Part shown: positions 1 through 9,300 of the stretch, in pieces
Position numbering within the stretch: the stretch's first letter is position 1
Layout: each line of letters opens with the position of its first letter
Source of the DNA: Thermodesulfatator atlanticus DSM 21156
GTDB lineage: Bacteria; Desulfobacterota; Thermodesulfobacteria; Thermodesulfobacteriales; Thermodesulfatatoraceae
Direction: 5' to 3'
Length of the DNA: 38,728 nucleotides
Assembly (NCBI RefSeq): GCF_000421585.1
Contig: NZ_ATXH01000024.1
Coordinates: forward strand, 1-38,728
The notes under the pieces: generated by a model
The model's input: only the letters and a program-made list of their open reading frames with translations
Told to the model about the DNA's origin: nothing
Databases searched by the model: none
Translations under genes and position numbers: made by a program

Positions 1-1275
1 GCGGGAGTTATCGAAGACGAAAACGACCTTATAAAACGTATCCTTCTGATTCTTGAAGAAAACCAGGAAACCTTAGAAATTACCTGTAAACACGCCGAAG
101 ATTACCGGGCCTGTTTTTATGAGCTCATCAAAAAGGCTGCACAAAAATACGGCACCAAAACCGTGGTGCTAGTTGATGAATACGATAAACCCATCCTGGA
201 TAGGATAGATAGCATTGAAACCGCAGCACGTATTCGCGAAAAACTTAAAAACTTCTATTCCGTACTCAAAGACGCAGACCCTTATCTCAAGTTCTGCTTC
301 CTTACCGGCGTTACCAAGTTTTCCAAGGTTTCGATCTTTTCAGGCCTTAACAACCTGGAAGATATAACCATTTCGCCTGATTATGCCACAATATGCGGCT
401 ACACCCAGGAAGAATTTGAAAAGACCTTTGTCGATAGATTAGAAGGAATTGACCTTTCCGAGGTGCGCCGCTGGTATAACGGTTACTCCTGGCTTGGCGA
501 GCCTGTTTACAACCCCTTCGACATTCTGCTCTTTTTGCGCAATTTCGAGTTTCGGCCCTACTGGTTTGAGACGGGCACGCCCACTTTTTTGATAAAGCTT
601 CTTTTGGCCCGGAAACTCAACGTGGCCAAACTGGAAAAGCTCGAAGTGGGAGATGAGCTCCTTGAGAGCTTTGACGTAGATCGTATTTACCCGGAGACAG
701 TCCTTTTTCAGACGGGCTATTTGACGATAAAAGGCACCAGGCGCCGCGGCCCCCTTACCAAATATATCCTGGGTTTTCCGAACCTTGAGGTGCGTACAAG
801 TTTTAACAATTTTTTGCTGAACACCTTTAGCGATCTACCAACTAAAGAAGAACATTACGACCGGATTTACGAGGCCCTGGAAAGGGGAAGGCCAGAGGAG
901 CTCGAGAGGGTTTTCAAGGCGATCTTTGCCGGGATTCCGCACGACTGGTTTCGTAAGACGGGGCTTGAAGAATACGAAGGATTTTATGCCAGTGTTTTTT
1001 ACGCGTACTTTTGTGGTCTGGGGCTAGATGTGCGGGTGGAAGAAGCCACTAACCAGGGCCGTCTGGATATGGCGGTGCTTTTTGAGGGCAGGTGTTATCT
1101 CTTTGAATTCAAGGTGGTGGAGGATGAGGCCACCGGAGACGCCCTTAAGCAACTAAAAGAGAAGCGCTACTTTGAGAAGTATAAGGGGAAGTGCGAAAAG
1201 ATCTGGCTTATCGGGGTTGAGTTCAGCAAGCGGGAGCGGAACATCGTAAGCTTTGAGGTGGAGGATGTTTCGTGA
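1..1275 (+). CDS. AAA-ATPase-like / PD-(D/E)XK nuclease family protein, 5' end missing
   Basis: The reading frame is open from the first base, so the start lies upstream; 424 residues are visible. A Walker B-like segment VVLVDEYDKP begins near visible residue 55, as in the AAA-ATPase-like family (PF09820). The C-terminal part resembles the PD-(D/E)XK domain DUF1703: GRLDMAV supplies the Asp (about visible residue 356) and YLFEFKV the E-x-K (about 369 and 371). The Walker A motif would be in the missing N-terminus. Such proteins often occur as multicopy families in anaerobes; their role is not established, and defence or mobile-element functions have been suggested. The protein ends just before a repeat-dense region and has no operon partner in view. 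The family call is fairly secure; the biochemical function is not. Confidence 0.8.
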   Translation, partial: AGVIEDENDLIKRILLILEENQETLEITCKHAEDYRACFYELIKKAAQKYGTKTVVLVDEYDKPILDRIDSIETAARIREKLKNFYSVLKDADPYLKFCFLTGVTKFSKVSIFSGLNNLEDITISPDYATICGYTQEEFEKTFVDRLEGIDLSEVRRWYNGYSWLGEPVYNPFDILLFLRNFEFRPYWFETGTPTFLIKLLLARKLNVAKLEKLEVGDELLESFDVDRIYPETVLFQTGYLTIKGTRRRGPLTKYILGFPNLEVRTSFNNFLLNTFSDLPTKEEHYDRIYEALERGRPEELERVFKAIFAGIPHDWFRKTGLEEYEGFYASVFYAYFCGLGLDVRVEEATNQGRLDMAVLFEGRCYLFEFKVVEDEATGDALKQLKEKRYFEKYKGKCEKIWLIGVEFSKRERNIVSFEVEDVS

Positions 1276-1362
1276 GATCGCTTCGTTGGCGCTTACGGGC
1301 GCCCTAGCGAGTGGCGAAGGGCAAGGGGCGGAAGGCGATGGGCGAGCAGTGAGCAGTAGTAA

Positions 1363-1394
1363 AAGTTCTAGAGGTTGTAGAAGTTCTAGAGGTT
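1363..1394. repeat. short direct repeat pair
   Basis: The 14-mer AAGTTCTAGAGGTT occurs at 1363-1376 and again at 1381-1394, separated by four bases (18-bp period). It lies in the repeat-dense region and has no evident coding role. Confidence 0.7.
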
Positions 1395-1469
1395 TCCTGA
1401 GATCGCACGGGCGTACAAGTCGCCTCGCGATGACAGCTAAAGGGTTATTCCGAGGGAGCGATTTTCTTT

Positions 1470-1571
1470 TGTCATTCTGAGGGAGCGAAGCGACCGAAGA
1501 ATCCACAGGTCGATTAATGGATCCCTTCGCCTTCGGCTCAGGGCAGGCTCTTCGCTCCGCTCAGGATGACG
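1470..1571. repeat. MITE-like element with CTCAGnATGAC-type ends
   Basis: The left end reads TGTCATTCTGAG and the right end CTCAGGATGACG, which form terminal inverted repeats of about 12 bp around a roughly 100-bp interior. The interior has GGAGCGAAGCGACCGAAG on one side and CTTCGCCTTCGGCTCAG on the other. Related ends occur at 1898, 15458 and 38317 onward. No transposase is encoded. It is compatible with a non-autonomous element or REP-type palindrome. Confidence 0.65.
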
Positions 1572-1581
1572 GGAAGTAAAC

Positions 1582-1701
1582 GTGATCAGTGAGCTGTGAT
1601 CAGTTTCCTGTAAGTTGTAGAGGCTAAGGGCTAAAGGGCTAAGGGCAAAAGGCGAAAGGGATCTGTTCCTATTTTTCGGAACGAAAAATGGGAACGGATC
1701 C
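1582..1701. repeat. composite repeat (GATCAGTGA / GGCTAAGGG / 43-bp palindrome)
   Basis: Three modules follow one another: a GTGATCAGTGAGCTGTGATC block, a block of GGCTAAGGGCTAAAGGGC iterations, and the 43-bp palindrome. The same order of modules recurs at 15087-15217, so this is a composite unit and not a chance run of simple repeats. Confidence 0.6.
1659..1701. repeat. 43-bp palindromic element, copy 1
   Basis: Arms of about 20 bp (GGATCTGTTCCTATTTTTCG and the complement of ACGAAAAATGGGAACGGATCC, two mismatches) surround a 2-nt centre. Near-identical 43-bp copies occur at 4540-4582 and 27152-27194, with a damaged copy at 15196-15217. It could fold in RNA as a stable hairpin. Confidence 0.8.
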
Positions 1702-1734
1702 TTGATCAGAGGGTATTGCGAGAGCCTTTTTGTG

Positions 1735-1825
1735 TGTCATTGCAAGCGAAGCGAAGCAATCTAGATCCCTCACTGTGTTCGGGACAGGGATCACTTCGGC
1801 GTGCGATAGCACGCCTCGTGATGAC
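1735..1825. repeat. MITE-like element, GTCATTGCAAGCGAAGCG type
   Basis: It begins TGTCATTGCAAGCGAAGCG and ends CTCGTGATGACG, giving imperfect inverted ends around an interior with GGATC motifs. A fragment of the same family in opposite orientation is at 15617-15654. It has no coding capacity. Confidence 0.55.
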
Positions 1826-1897
1826 GGCTGTGGGAGAGATTGCCACGGCGACTGCGTCGCCTCGTGATTAGCTAAGGGCTGAGGGAATTCCCATTTT

Positions 1898-1977
1898 TGT
1901 CATCTGAGGGAGTGACCGAAGAATCCATTAATCGATCTGTGGATGCTTCAGTTGCTTGTGCTCCTTCAGCATCACAG
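1898..1977. repeat. palindromic element next to the flagellar operon end
   Basis: It begins TGTCATCTGAGGGAGTGACC and ends with an internal hairpin formed by TGTGGATGCTTCAG and its imperfect complement in CTTCAGCATCACA. It lies immediately downstream of the last minus-strand flagellar gene, so its transcript could form a terminating or stabilising hairpin; that role is inference. Confidence 0.5.
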
Positions 1978-1986
1978 TGTACTTTT

Positions 1987-2346
1987 CTAAAAAGCTTTAG
2001 CGTAGGCGTTTAGAGCTTTTTGGCCTAGCTTTAATTTGTTTAAGCGGGTTTTGTAGGCTTCTAAAACAGGCTGGGCCAATTGCTGAAGGGTTTTTTCTTT
2101 GGCTAAAAATTCTGTCGAAAGCTTTAAAAATTCGTCTTTTTCTTGAGGAGAAAATTTTTGAGAGAGAGCCCAATTCCCTTCACCTTTAAGAAGGGCAAGA
2201 ATTTTTCTTCGTTCGTAAATCCCTCTTAATATGAGCTCGTAATCACTTGAAGACATTTTGCGCGAGGCTGCGAGAGCCTCAAGGAGGCGCAGCTCTTCCC
2301 CCTGTCTCACAAGAAGCTCTCGCAGCAACGAAATAGTCTTTTTCAT
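1987..2346 (-). CDS. small helical protein, probable FliT/FlgN-type flagellar chaperone
   Basis: A 119-residue, highly charged, predicted all-helical protein without Cys or membrane segments. Its last 25 residues (LNKLKLGQKALNAYAKAF) resemble the C-terminal region of FlgN-type chaperones, where a helix ends in a Gly/Tyr-containing tail. Its ATG overlaps the fliS stop codon by four bases (ATGA), so it is translationally coupled to the flagellin chaperone gene, the place where fliT sits in many bacteria. I infer an export chaperone for the cap or junction proteins. A distinct FlgN-like gene lies at 10345-10677, so two such chaperones may exist. It is the last gene of the flagellar cluster. Confidence 0.6.
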   Translation of the reverse strand: MKKTISLLRELLVRQGEELRLLEALAASRKMSSSDYELILRGIYERRKILALLKGEGNWALSQKFSPQEKDEFLKLSTEFLAKEKTLQQLAQPVLEAYKTRLNKLKLGQKALNAYAKAF

Positions 2347-2771
2347 CTGGCACCAGCAGCTTCTTTGTAGGCGATTTCTTCTTCCTGGACAGGCTGTTGG
2401 GGTTGGTTGAGCACCTGTTCTGTCCAGATTTTTTTGAGTTCCTGAAGATAGCGAATACTTCTTTCCAGGGTTTCAATGCCTTTTTCTTTTCCGTTCAAAT
2501 TGGAAAGCTCTTTTATCATGGCGGCGTAGAGACTGTAGAGAAACTCTGCGGCTTCTCCGCCAGCCTCAAGATTTACTCCTGCTTGAAGCTCTCCTACAAT
2601 GGCAATGGCTTTGCCGAGGTGTTTGCCCCTTGCCAAAGGTTCATCGTAGTGGAGCTTTACCAGATTGAGCTCTTTGATAGCGGCTTCATAAAGAAGCTTT
2701 ACGATTTTTTTGGGGTCTTCAAGGGTGCTAACAGAATTTCGGCGGTACGTGTTTAGCGCATTTCCGTACAT
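2343..2771 (-). CDS. fliS: flagellar export chaperone FliS
   Basis: 142 residues. The N-terminus MYGNALNTYRRNSV followed by DPKKIVKLLYEAAIKEL matches the FliS family signature (Tyr-rich start, then Pro-x-K-L-x-x-x-LY). FliS binds the C-terminus of flagellin in the cytoplasm and prevents premature polymerisation. The start is supported by AAGGAGG upstream of the ATG. The C-terminal 25 residues are Gln/Glu-rich (QPQQPVQEEE) and look like a lineage-specific tail. It lies between fliD and the small helical chaperone gene, the usual fliD-fliS-fliT order. Confidence 0.9.
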   Translation of the reverse strand: MYGNALNTYRRNSVSTLEDPKKIVKLLYEAAIKELNLVKLHYDEPLARGKHLGKAIAIVGELQAGVNLEAGGEAAEFLYSLYAAMIKELSNLNGKEKGIETLERSIRYLQELKKIWTEQVLNQPQQPVQEEEIAYKEAAGAR

Positions 2772-2823
2772 TACTTGAACCTCCTTGTTATTTTTGTGGC
2801 GTCCTTCCCTGAACGCCTAATCT

Positions 2824-4500
2824 TTACTTCTTATCGGAGAGCCCTGAGATGCTCTTGAATTGGGTCTCAAGATAAGACGAAAGATCGTTTAGTTGCTGGA
2901 TGTATCTATCAAGGGCCATGAATTGTCTTTGCATGACAGCCATATTTTGTTCTACCCTTTCTTTGCTAAGGGCAATGTTTTTTTCAATGAGTTCTATCTG
3001 GCGCTTGGTGGTGTTTTGCTCAAGGGCAATTAATCCAGAAGGCCCAAGATAGTTTTGAAGGGCGTCGTTTAGCCTTTCCCCAAATCCTTTTATGTTATTT
3101 TCGTCATCTCCCAGTAAGAGTTTTTTTACTTCATCGGGGTATTTGCTAAAGGCTTCTTCAAGTTTTTTCTCATCAAGGGTTATGGAACCATCCCGGTTAA
3201 AGTTAACGCCCAGGTCAAAAAGGCTTTTTATGTGCTTGTTTGAAGACACGCCTGCCGAAAAAACATCTCTCAGGTCCCTAATCAGCTTTTCGGCTGCAGT
3301 GCTGCGGTAAAGTGGGCCTTCGGTTCCTTTTTCAATATCAACGGCCATTTTTTCCCGGAGTTTACTTAAAAGATTGTTTACATCTTCCACCAAAGAAGAA
3401 AAAGTTGACTTCACGTCCTCAAGGGAAGGAGAGACTTCTACGGTTGCACTCCCAGGGCTTTTTAAAGAAAAAGTGACCCCTGGGACAATGTCTGAGACTT
3501 CGTTAGTGCCACGCTGATAAGCGATGTCGTCTATTTTGAAGAAGGCGTTAAGGCTTTCGCCGTTAGTTTCCACTTCGTAAGGGAAAAGACTAGGGGTATC
3601 TGGTGTTTGGGAAACAGAAAGGGCCTCTGGAGAACGCAAGTCAATGAAGTAATTTCCAGAAGAATCCCGACGCAGGTAAGCTTTAAGAGAGGAGTTTTCT
3701 GCCGCCTGGTTAATGAGGTCTTTTAGCTCAGAAAGAGTAGTGCCGTCTGGCACTTCTACGGTGATATTTTTTTCCCCTGCGGTGATGTTCAAGGTGATGG
3801 TGTTTCCCGTGCTATTAACAACGTCATCAGGGTTGGTGTAATTTTCTGAGCGCCAGATATTTGGGGGGCCGGTAACTTCGCTAAAACTAACGTCTGCGAG
3901 TTCCTGGGTAACCACGATGCGGTGGTCTTCACCGGTTTCCTTAGATTTAAGTATAAGTTTGTATGGGTCTGACGGTGAGCCCGTGTCAACTACTTTGGCT
4001 TCCACACCGGGATTGTCTTCAGCCTCGTTTATGAGTTTAGCGAGCCCCTCAAGGGTGGTGCCTGCAGGCACCAGCACGGAAAATTCCTTATCGCCCACGG
4101 CAATCTGGATTACGTCGTCGTTAGTGGCAACAGAAGCGTCTTTGCTAGCAAACCCCTGAGACTCCCACATGTTTTTGCGGGCAAGTTGGGTAACTTCTAC
4201 TTGATAAGTGCCGGTGAGGGCACCTACTTCTGCACTTGCAGAGACTCCGCTTCCTGAGACGTTTACGTTGCGGGTGAGGTAGGAGCTTTCAAGGGAAAGA
4301 TCAAGGGCCTTGGACTTAAGGGAAATAACCTGGGTATTCAACCAGTCAAACTCCGTTAGCTTGCTTTCGTAGCTGTCTTTTTTCTCTTCAAGGCGTTTGA
4401 TAGGGGCTTCTTCTATCTCACGCAATTGATCAAGCAAACCCTGGAGATCTAGGCCAGAGCCAAGCCCCAAAACGTTTATTTTTCCGAATACATCAGCCAT
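2824..4500 (-). CDS. fliD: flagellar filament cap protein FliD
   Basis: 558 residues. The N-terminus contains the FliD signature (GLGSGLDLQGLLDQL) followed by a coiled-coil segment. The C-terminus (about residues 490-550) is a second heptad-rich region ending in LNDLSSYLETQFKS, the region that forms the leg domain. Two hook-IN-like modules are visible at about 128-198 (PAGTTLEGLAKLINEA) and 233-298 (PDGTTLSELKDLINQA). FliD caps the growing filament and folds exported flagellin. The start is preceded by GGAGGG. It is separated from fliW by about 150 bp that include a 43-bp palindrome, so fliD-fliS may have partly independent expression. Confidence 0.95.
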   Translation of the reverse strand: MADVFGKINVLGLGSGLDLQGLLDQLREIEEAPIKRLEEKKDSYESKLTEFDWLNTQVISLKSKALDLSLESSYLTRNVNVSGSGVSASAEVGALTGTYQVEVTQLARKNMWESQGFASKDASVATNDDVIQIAVGDKEFSVLVPAGTTLEGLAKLINEAEDNPGVEAKVVDTGSPSDPYKLILKSKETGEDHRIVVTQELADVSFSEVTGPPNIWRSENYTNPDDVVNSTGNTITLNITAGEKNITVEVPDGTTLSELKDLINQAAENSSLKAYLRRDSSGNYFIDLRSPEALSVSQTPDTPSLFPYEVETNGESLNAFFKIDDIAYQRGTNEVSDIVPGVTFSLKSPGSATVEVSPSLEDVKSTFSSLVEDVNNLLSKLREKMAVDIEKGTEGPLYRSTAAEKLIRDLRDVFSAGVSSNKHIKSLFDLGVNFNRDGSITLDEKKLEEAFSKYPDEVKKLLLGDDENNIKGFGERLNDALQNYLGPSGLIALEQNTTKRQIELIEKNIALSKERVEQNMAVMQRQFMALDRYIQQLNDLSSYLETQFKSISGLSDKK

Positions 4501-4539
4501 ACGGCCCTCCCAAGCCCCTTAAGTCCTTGATATGTTCGG

Positions 4540-4582
4540 GGATCCGTTCCTATCTTTCGGGACGAAAAACAGGAACGGATCC
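4540..4582. repeat. 43-bp palindromic element, copy 2 (between fliW and fliD)
   Basis: The arms GGATCCGTTCCTATCTTTCG and the complement of CGAAAAACAGGAACGGATCC form a near-perfect palindrome of the same length as the copies at 1659 and 27152. In the flagellar transcript it lies between the fliW stop and the fliD start. It could attenuate transcription or stabilise the upstream mRNA. Confidence 0.8.
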
Positions 4583-4650
4583 TGTTTAAGCTCCTTCAAA
4601 AAGGCGCTTCTTTGCAGTGACATTGTTCAAAGCTCTTCTCTTATTACGAT

Positions 4651-5154
4651 TTATCGGGCTGTTTCCTCGAGTCTTGAAAAATCGTTTGCTTGCTGCGGAG
4701 TTGCTTTGGTTTCAGCCATTTTCTGCAGAATCGGTGTCAGCGGGGCCTTCAAAGGATATTTGCGCGCATCGAGCACTACCTGTTTGGCCAGCCTTCGCGG
4801 AATATTAACAGCAATGGGCCCTAAAAGATTGGCCGTAATATCGGCCGGGTTTTCCTTTGAAATAGTCACTATGGCAAGGAGCGAGAGGTCGTCTCCTTCG
4901 CGCAGGTGAATTTCCTCCTTAGCCTCTTTGGGGAGCTCTGGCTTGAAATCCGGGAAAAACATGCTCGTTTCAATAACTACGAAGGCTAGCTCTGGCACGT
5001 CAACAGCCTGAAGCCAGCAAAAAGGTGATCCTTCCCGGTGCGGAATAAGCACATAACGCCTTGCCTGCGGAAAACCCAGTATTCCGCTTGGGAAAAATAT
5101 GATTTTGTCTTCTTCGATCTCGATTTGCCCGAATCTCGTAGTCTCTATCTTCAA
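4651..5154 (-). CDS. fliW: flagellar assembly factor FliW
   Basis: 167 residues with the FliW pattern: FGQIEIEEDKIIFFPSGILG at the N-terminus, then PFCWLQAVDVPELAFVV and a C-terminal NLLGPIAVN block. FliW binds CsrA to relieve repression of flagellin translation and is itself titrated by flagellin. Translation starts at TTG: GGAGGAG lies in the final codons of csrA, and the csrA stop is one base before the TTG, so the two are coupled. The last 20 residues are variable. Adjacency to csrA supports the partner-switch role. Confidence 0.93.
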   Translation of the reverse strand: MKIETTRFGQIEIEEDKIIFFPSGILGFPQARRYVLIPHREGSPFCWLQAVDVPELAFVVIETSMFFPDFKPELPKEAKEEIHLREGDDLSLLAIVTISKENPADITANLLGPIAVNIPRRLAKQVVLDARKYPLKAPLTPILQKMAETKATPQQANDFSRLEETAR

Positions 5155-5155
5155 C

Positions 5156-5383
5156 TTACTCCTCCCTTGCAGGGTTTATTAAATGGTCTAAGGAAATATC
5201 TACCGTGGCCGCACGGATATTTTCTTCAAAGATTTTCTGGTAAACTTCCATGCGATGCACCGGCACATGGGCCGGGGCTTCTATGCCGATTTTTACCTGT
5301 TTCCCTTTGACCTCTAGAATCACTATCTTGATTTCCTGCCCAATGGCGATTGATTCTCCGGCCTTACGCGTAAGTACTAACAA
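5156..5383 (-). CDS. csrA: carbon storage / flagellin translation regulator CsrA
   Basis: 75 residues. The N-terminus [15 protein letters not shown] and the central [17 protein letters not shown] are diagnostic of CsrA/RsmA. The conserved RNA-binding residues Leu4 and the Arg in VHR are present. It dimerises and binds GGA-containing hairpins over ribosome binding sites. The start codon is TTG, preceded by AGGAGGG; the gene begins eight bases after the flgL stop. The order flgL-csrA-fliW is shared with Bacillus and many other lineages, where CsrA represses flagellin mRNA and FliW antagonises it. Confidence 0.96.
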   Translation of the reverse strand: MLVLTRKAGESIAIGQEIKIVILEVKGKQVKIGIEAPAHVPVHRMEVYQKIFEENIRAATVDISLDHLINPAREE

Positions 5384-5391
5384 GTTCCCTC

Positions 5392-6342
5392 CTAACTCAG
5401 GTAATTAACAAGGCTTAACTGCATCACCTTGGCAGAAGCTGCCAGCGCAGCCTGGTATGCGGTTTCTTTGGCCTTAAGGCGTGTGGCTACCTCAAGGAGA
5501 TCCGTATCCTGGGTGTCGCTTAAGTTTTCTTTGATGATGTCCTGCATGTCCTGGTAGAGGTTATCTTTAAGGTCAAGGTGGTCCATCCTGGCCCCAAGGG
5601 CTGCCCGCTCGTTAAGCAAATGGTTGAGTACTTTGTCCAGTCGGTCTATTTGGATGCCGAGTTCTTCTAATTCTTGGTGTGGGTCAGAGACGTTATTGGC
5701 TTCAAGGGTCTTTTTAAGCCCGATTAACGCATCGAAAATTCCAGAGGCAGCAATAGCCTCGTTACCATTGCGCCCGATAAGTATTTTGCCATCTGGCGCA
5801 TAGCCAAAGTAGGTGTCCTCTTCGCCTCCGCGATAAATTACCTGTTCTTTGACGGCGCCATCAGGTAAGGCTTTTTTTACCAGCTCAAAAGGCGGGTGGG
5901 CTTCATCATAGCCCACAGGCCTGTTCCCTGCGAAAACGTAGCGGTTCCCGTGCCGGGTGTTTGCAAGGGCAAGGGCTTCTTTCAGGAGATTGTCCACCTC
6001 GCGGGCGATGGCCTCGCGGTTTTGAGGGCTCATGCTGTCATTTCTTGCCTGGATGGCAAGTTGTTTGGCGCGCATGACGATGTTTTCAAGCCCTTCGTAA
6101 GCCCCTTCCATGGTGCGAAGATATGATCTTCCTTCACGAATCGAGGTACGATAGCGGTCGATATCCTCGATTGATTTGCGGTAACCAAGGCTTCTCACCA
6201 GGGCTACCGGATCATCTGAGGGCCTTTCAAACTTGACCCCTGAGGCGGTCTGGGTCTGGAGTTTTTGCATTTCCGTGGTCAGTTTGTTCAAGTTATAAAG
6301 CATACGGTCATATTGGGTTTTTAAGCCAATACGAATGGCCAT
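5392..6342 (-). CDS. flgL: flagellar hook-filament junction protein FlgL (HAP3)
   Basis: 316 residues. The flagellin-like N-terminal helix ([19 protein letters not shown]) and [18 protein letters not shown] match FlgL. The C-terminal coiled coil ([24 protein letters not shown], read in two halves) ends in LSLVNYLS. FlgL sits between FlgK and flagellin in the junction. The start is supported by GGGAGG upstream of the ATG. It follows flgK by about a dozen bases and precedes csrA by eight, consistent with one transcript. Confidence 0.93.
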   Translation of the reverse strand: MAIRIGLKTQYDRMLYNLNKLTTEMQKLQTQTASGVKFERPSDDPVALVRSLGYRKSIEDIDRYRTSIREGRSYLRTMEGAYEGLENIVMRAKQLAIQARNDSMSPQNREAIAREVDNLLKEALALANTRHGNRYVFAGNRPVGYDEAHPPFELVKKALPDGAVKEQVIYRGGEEDTYFGYAPDGKILIGRNGNEAIAASGIFDALIGLKKTLEANNVSDPHQELEELGIQIDRLDKVLNHLLNERAALGARMDHLDLKDNLYQDMQDIIKENLSDTQDTDLLEVATRLKAKETAYQAALAASAKVMQLSLVNYLS

Positions 6343-6354
6343 TTACGCCTCCCG

Positions 6355-9300
6355 CTATCTCTTTGCCTGTATTAAAGTATCGAGCATTTCGTCAGCCACC
6401 GTTAAAATCTTGGCAGAGGCTGAAAAGGCCTGCTGATACTTGATGAGATTGGCCATTTCCTCGTCAAGGGAAACACCTGAGATGCTGTCGCGCATGATTT
6501 TTAGCTGGTTTATCAGGTCTTCCATAAAGCTCTTGGAATTTTTTACGGTTTTGGTGGCAATGCCTACTTCTCCTACAATGGCGGTGTAGAAGTCCGCCAC
6601 CGAGGCCTGGCCAAGTTTTTCGCGGCGGCTGTTGGAAAGGGCCGCAAGCCTTAAGGCGTTGCGGTTATCCCCTGCAGCAGGAGAAAAGCCCTGAAGTTCC
6701 CTGGCAATGCCAGTGTCTTTAGCGGCAAAAGTTTTTCTGGCGAGATAAGTCACGAAATTTCCTTCTTCAGCGGCAAGGTTGGTGCTAAGTTTAAAAGAGA
6801 CCCAATCGTCTTTTCCGTCGTTATCCTGATCCGGATCGTTTACTCTTATGGCCAGACGGCCGGAGTCGTCAATTGCGGCGGAAAAATCAGAAACGCCATC
6901 GCTATCTGCATCAAGGGCGTTTAGAGCGTTTAAGAAGGCTTCTAAGGTCTGTCCTGCGGTAAGAGAAATAGTTTCCGTGTGGAAGGTGGTACCATCTGGT
7001 TTTAAATAATCGATAGTTATGTTTTGAGCTTCAAATGAGGCGTTTTTATCAACGGACTCGTCAGTTTTCAGGTACCATAGATTGTTTTGAGCATCGAATT
7101 TGTTAGGTTTTACGCTTGATGTTTCAAAGGAGTTTTTGCGAAAGGCATCGGTTACCACAAAACTTCTCGTGTCATAAAGCCCTGAGGTTTTAACGACGAG
7201 CCTTCCTTCGTCATCAAGATGAGCGGCAAGGCCAAAGCGGGCGTTTTCTTCGGCGTTATACTTCTGGACAATTTGTATGGCTCCTGCACCAGTAGAAAGC
7301 TCCAGGCGGAAGGGATCAACTACTTCGTTTGCAGGGTCAGTATCAATGGGATTTCCGGCCTCATCAAAAAGCCAGTTTTCAAGGGCGCCCATCTGGAAAG
7401 TGAGCTCAAAGTATTCGTCGTCTGAGGTGGCGAGACTTCCCTGATCATTCACAAATTGAAGCGAACCCCAGGGGCGCGAAGGACCATTTCCCTCAATGAC
7501 AAAATAAGCGGCGTCTTGAGGGGCGCCATCTCCAAGTGAGATGAAAAGTTTTCCGTTATCAAGGTAAGCCTTAAGCTCTCCCCGGCTATCAAGGGCAGAG
7601 ACAAGGTCTTCTAAATCTATCGCTCCGGTTCCGTTGGTGTCAGTCACAGAAACATCCGGACTTCCCGTGGTGCCAAAGCTGATTTTTTGGATTTCATTTC
7701 CTGCGCTGTCGAAAAATTTGACATCTACAAAGCCTGAAAACAAAAGATTTTGAGGTGCTACAGAACCAAGGTCTGCCACATATTGGGTGGGCTTAACCCA
7801 GGGCTCAAGGCCTGAAAAAATCTGCTTCTCCGAAATTGAATCTAGTTCCAGGGGGCTACCCGAGGAGAGGTCAAGTTTTCCGTCTCCGTCTCCCCCAGAG
7901 ACCGTCATCTCAAAAGAGACAGAGCCTTCTGGGGCGTCTGCCAGCGTTAAGAAAAGCTTACCCCTGTTGCCTTCGGTAAAACCTGCCCGAAACTCTGGAA
8001 TGGCATCAATGAGGCTTGCAAGGTCTTTCAGGTTCGTACCGCTTGCCACGGAAAGCGAAGTGCGCCCGGTTTCATGGCCCTCGGCATCGTAGAAGACAAA
8101 GTTAAGCTCAGCGTCTTCGCTCACCGTAACCGAAGAAGGGTCTTCATACCAATCAGCACTTTCCATGCGCCCGCTACTTGCCTGGTATTGCGGGACCCAT
8201 ACGCCCTTTTCCCGAAGATAAGAGAGAAAAGAATCTGCTGGCGGGGGCTCGTCTATGCCTAGCTCAAAATAGGCGTAGTTTTTCGAAGAATTGGGGTCAA
8301 GCTCAAGGGTCAGGCGGCCATTTCCGTCAAGATAGGCTCTGAGCCCCTCGATGGCGTCAAGCTTTTGCAAAATATCGGTAAGCGAGTCCCCAGGATTAAC
8401 CTGAACTGCAAGTTCTTTTACCTTGAAGCCATTTTCGGTTTCGTGAAGGATCTGGTTGCCTTGAGCGTCAAAAAAACGCACGTAGATTTTATGGGGCGGG
8501 TCGTTAAAAACCACCTGATCCGGGTTTGCAATGGGAAGGCGGCTTTGGTAGCTGCCAGCTAAAGCCGCCTCGCTTCGCCAGGCTTCCCGGTCAAGCCTTG
8601 CCGCGGCCAAGTATTCCGGATTTACCGAGAGTTTTTCGTTGATGGCAATGCTTCCCGCACCACTTCCCGCAAAAAAGACGTTTATCCCAGTAGCAGAAAG
8701 CACGTTTGCAGTGTCGTTTGAAAAGGCAAAGCCCCAGCCTTCCTGTGCCTGAAAGACCAGGCGTCCGTTGCGGAAAAGGACCTTCACCGAATTATCAGGG
8801 TTAAAGCCATTTTCTTTTAAGGCCTCGTTTATCTGGTTGGCAATGTCGTCAATGGTGGCGGTGGCGGCAAGGGCAAAATCAACTTTAACCGGCGTGATGT
8901 TCCCTGTCGGGTCTTTTACCCAGACAAAAAGCGAGCCATTGCGGTTTATGTCCCGGAAAAAGTCAAGACCTTTTATGCTCCCGTCGCTTTGAAAAAGGCC
9001 CTGAAGCTCACCTTCGTAGAATTTTAGCCCCACGCCTTCGGTGTGAATTTCGTTTACCGCGCGCACGAGCTCTTCGGCAAAAAGATGAAATTTCCCGGTA
9101 AGGTTAAGCTCTTCTACCCGGTGGTTGGCGGCTTCGTCGTCAAACCTGCCAAAATCAACAGGGCTCTGGGTGATGGTAAAGGAAAGCTTTCCTCCGCCGC
9201 GCACGGCGTCTTTTACCACCAGGCGGCCATCGTCAGTGAGATAAGCCTTAACTTTGTAGTCGTAAGCCTTTTCTATTTCGTCCAGAAAATCGCGGACAGT

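Larger units (their letters stand above)
1276..1986. other. gene-free, repeat-dense intergenic region
   Basis: I see no convincing gene here. Short open frames on both strands are low-complexity and carry no recognisable domain. The stretch is made of several palindromic and direct repeats, annotated individually, which recur at 15 kb and at the right end of the window. It separates the partial ATPase gene from the 3' end of the flagellar operon, which is transcribed toward it. Confidence 0.7.

Noticed and set aside
1153-1506. 117-residue minus-strand and 75-residue plus-strand open frames in the first repeat region
   Set aside because: Both run across dispersed repeats and low-complexity sequence and show no domain or ribosome site.
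4532-4909. 125-residue plus-strand open frame over the 43-bp palindrome and fliW
   Set aside because: It crosses the palindrome and is antisense to fliW; no evidence for translation.
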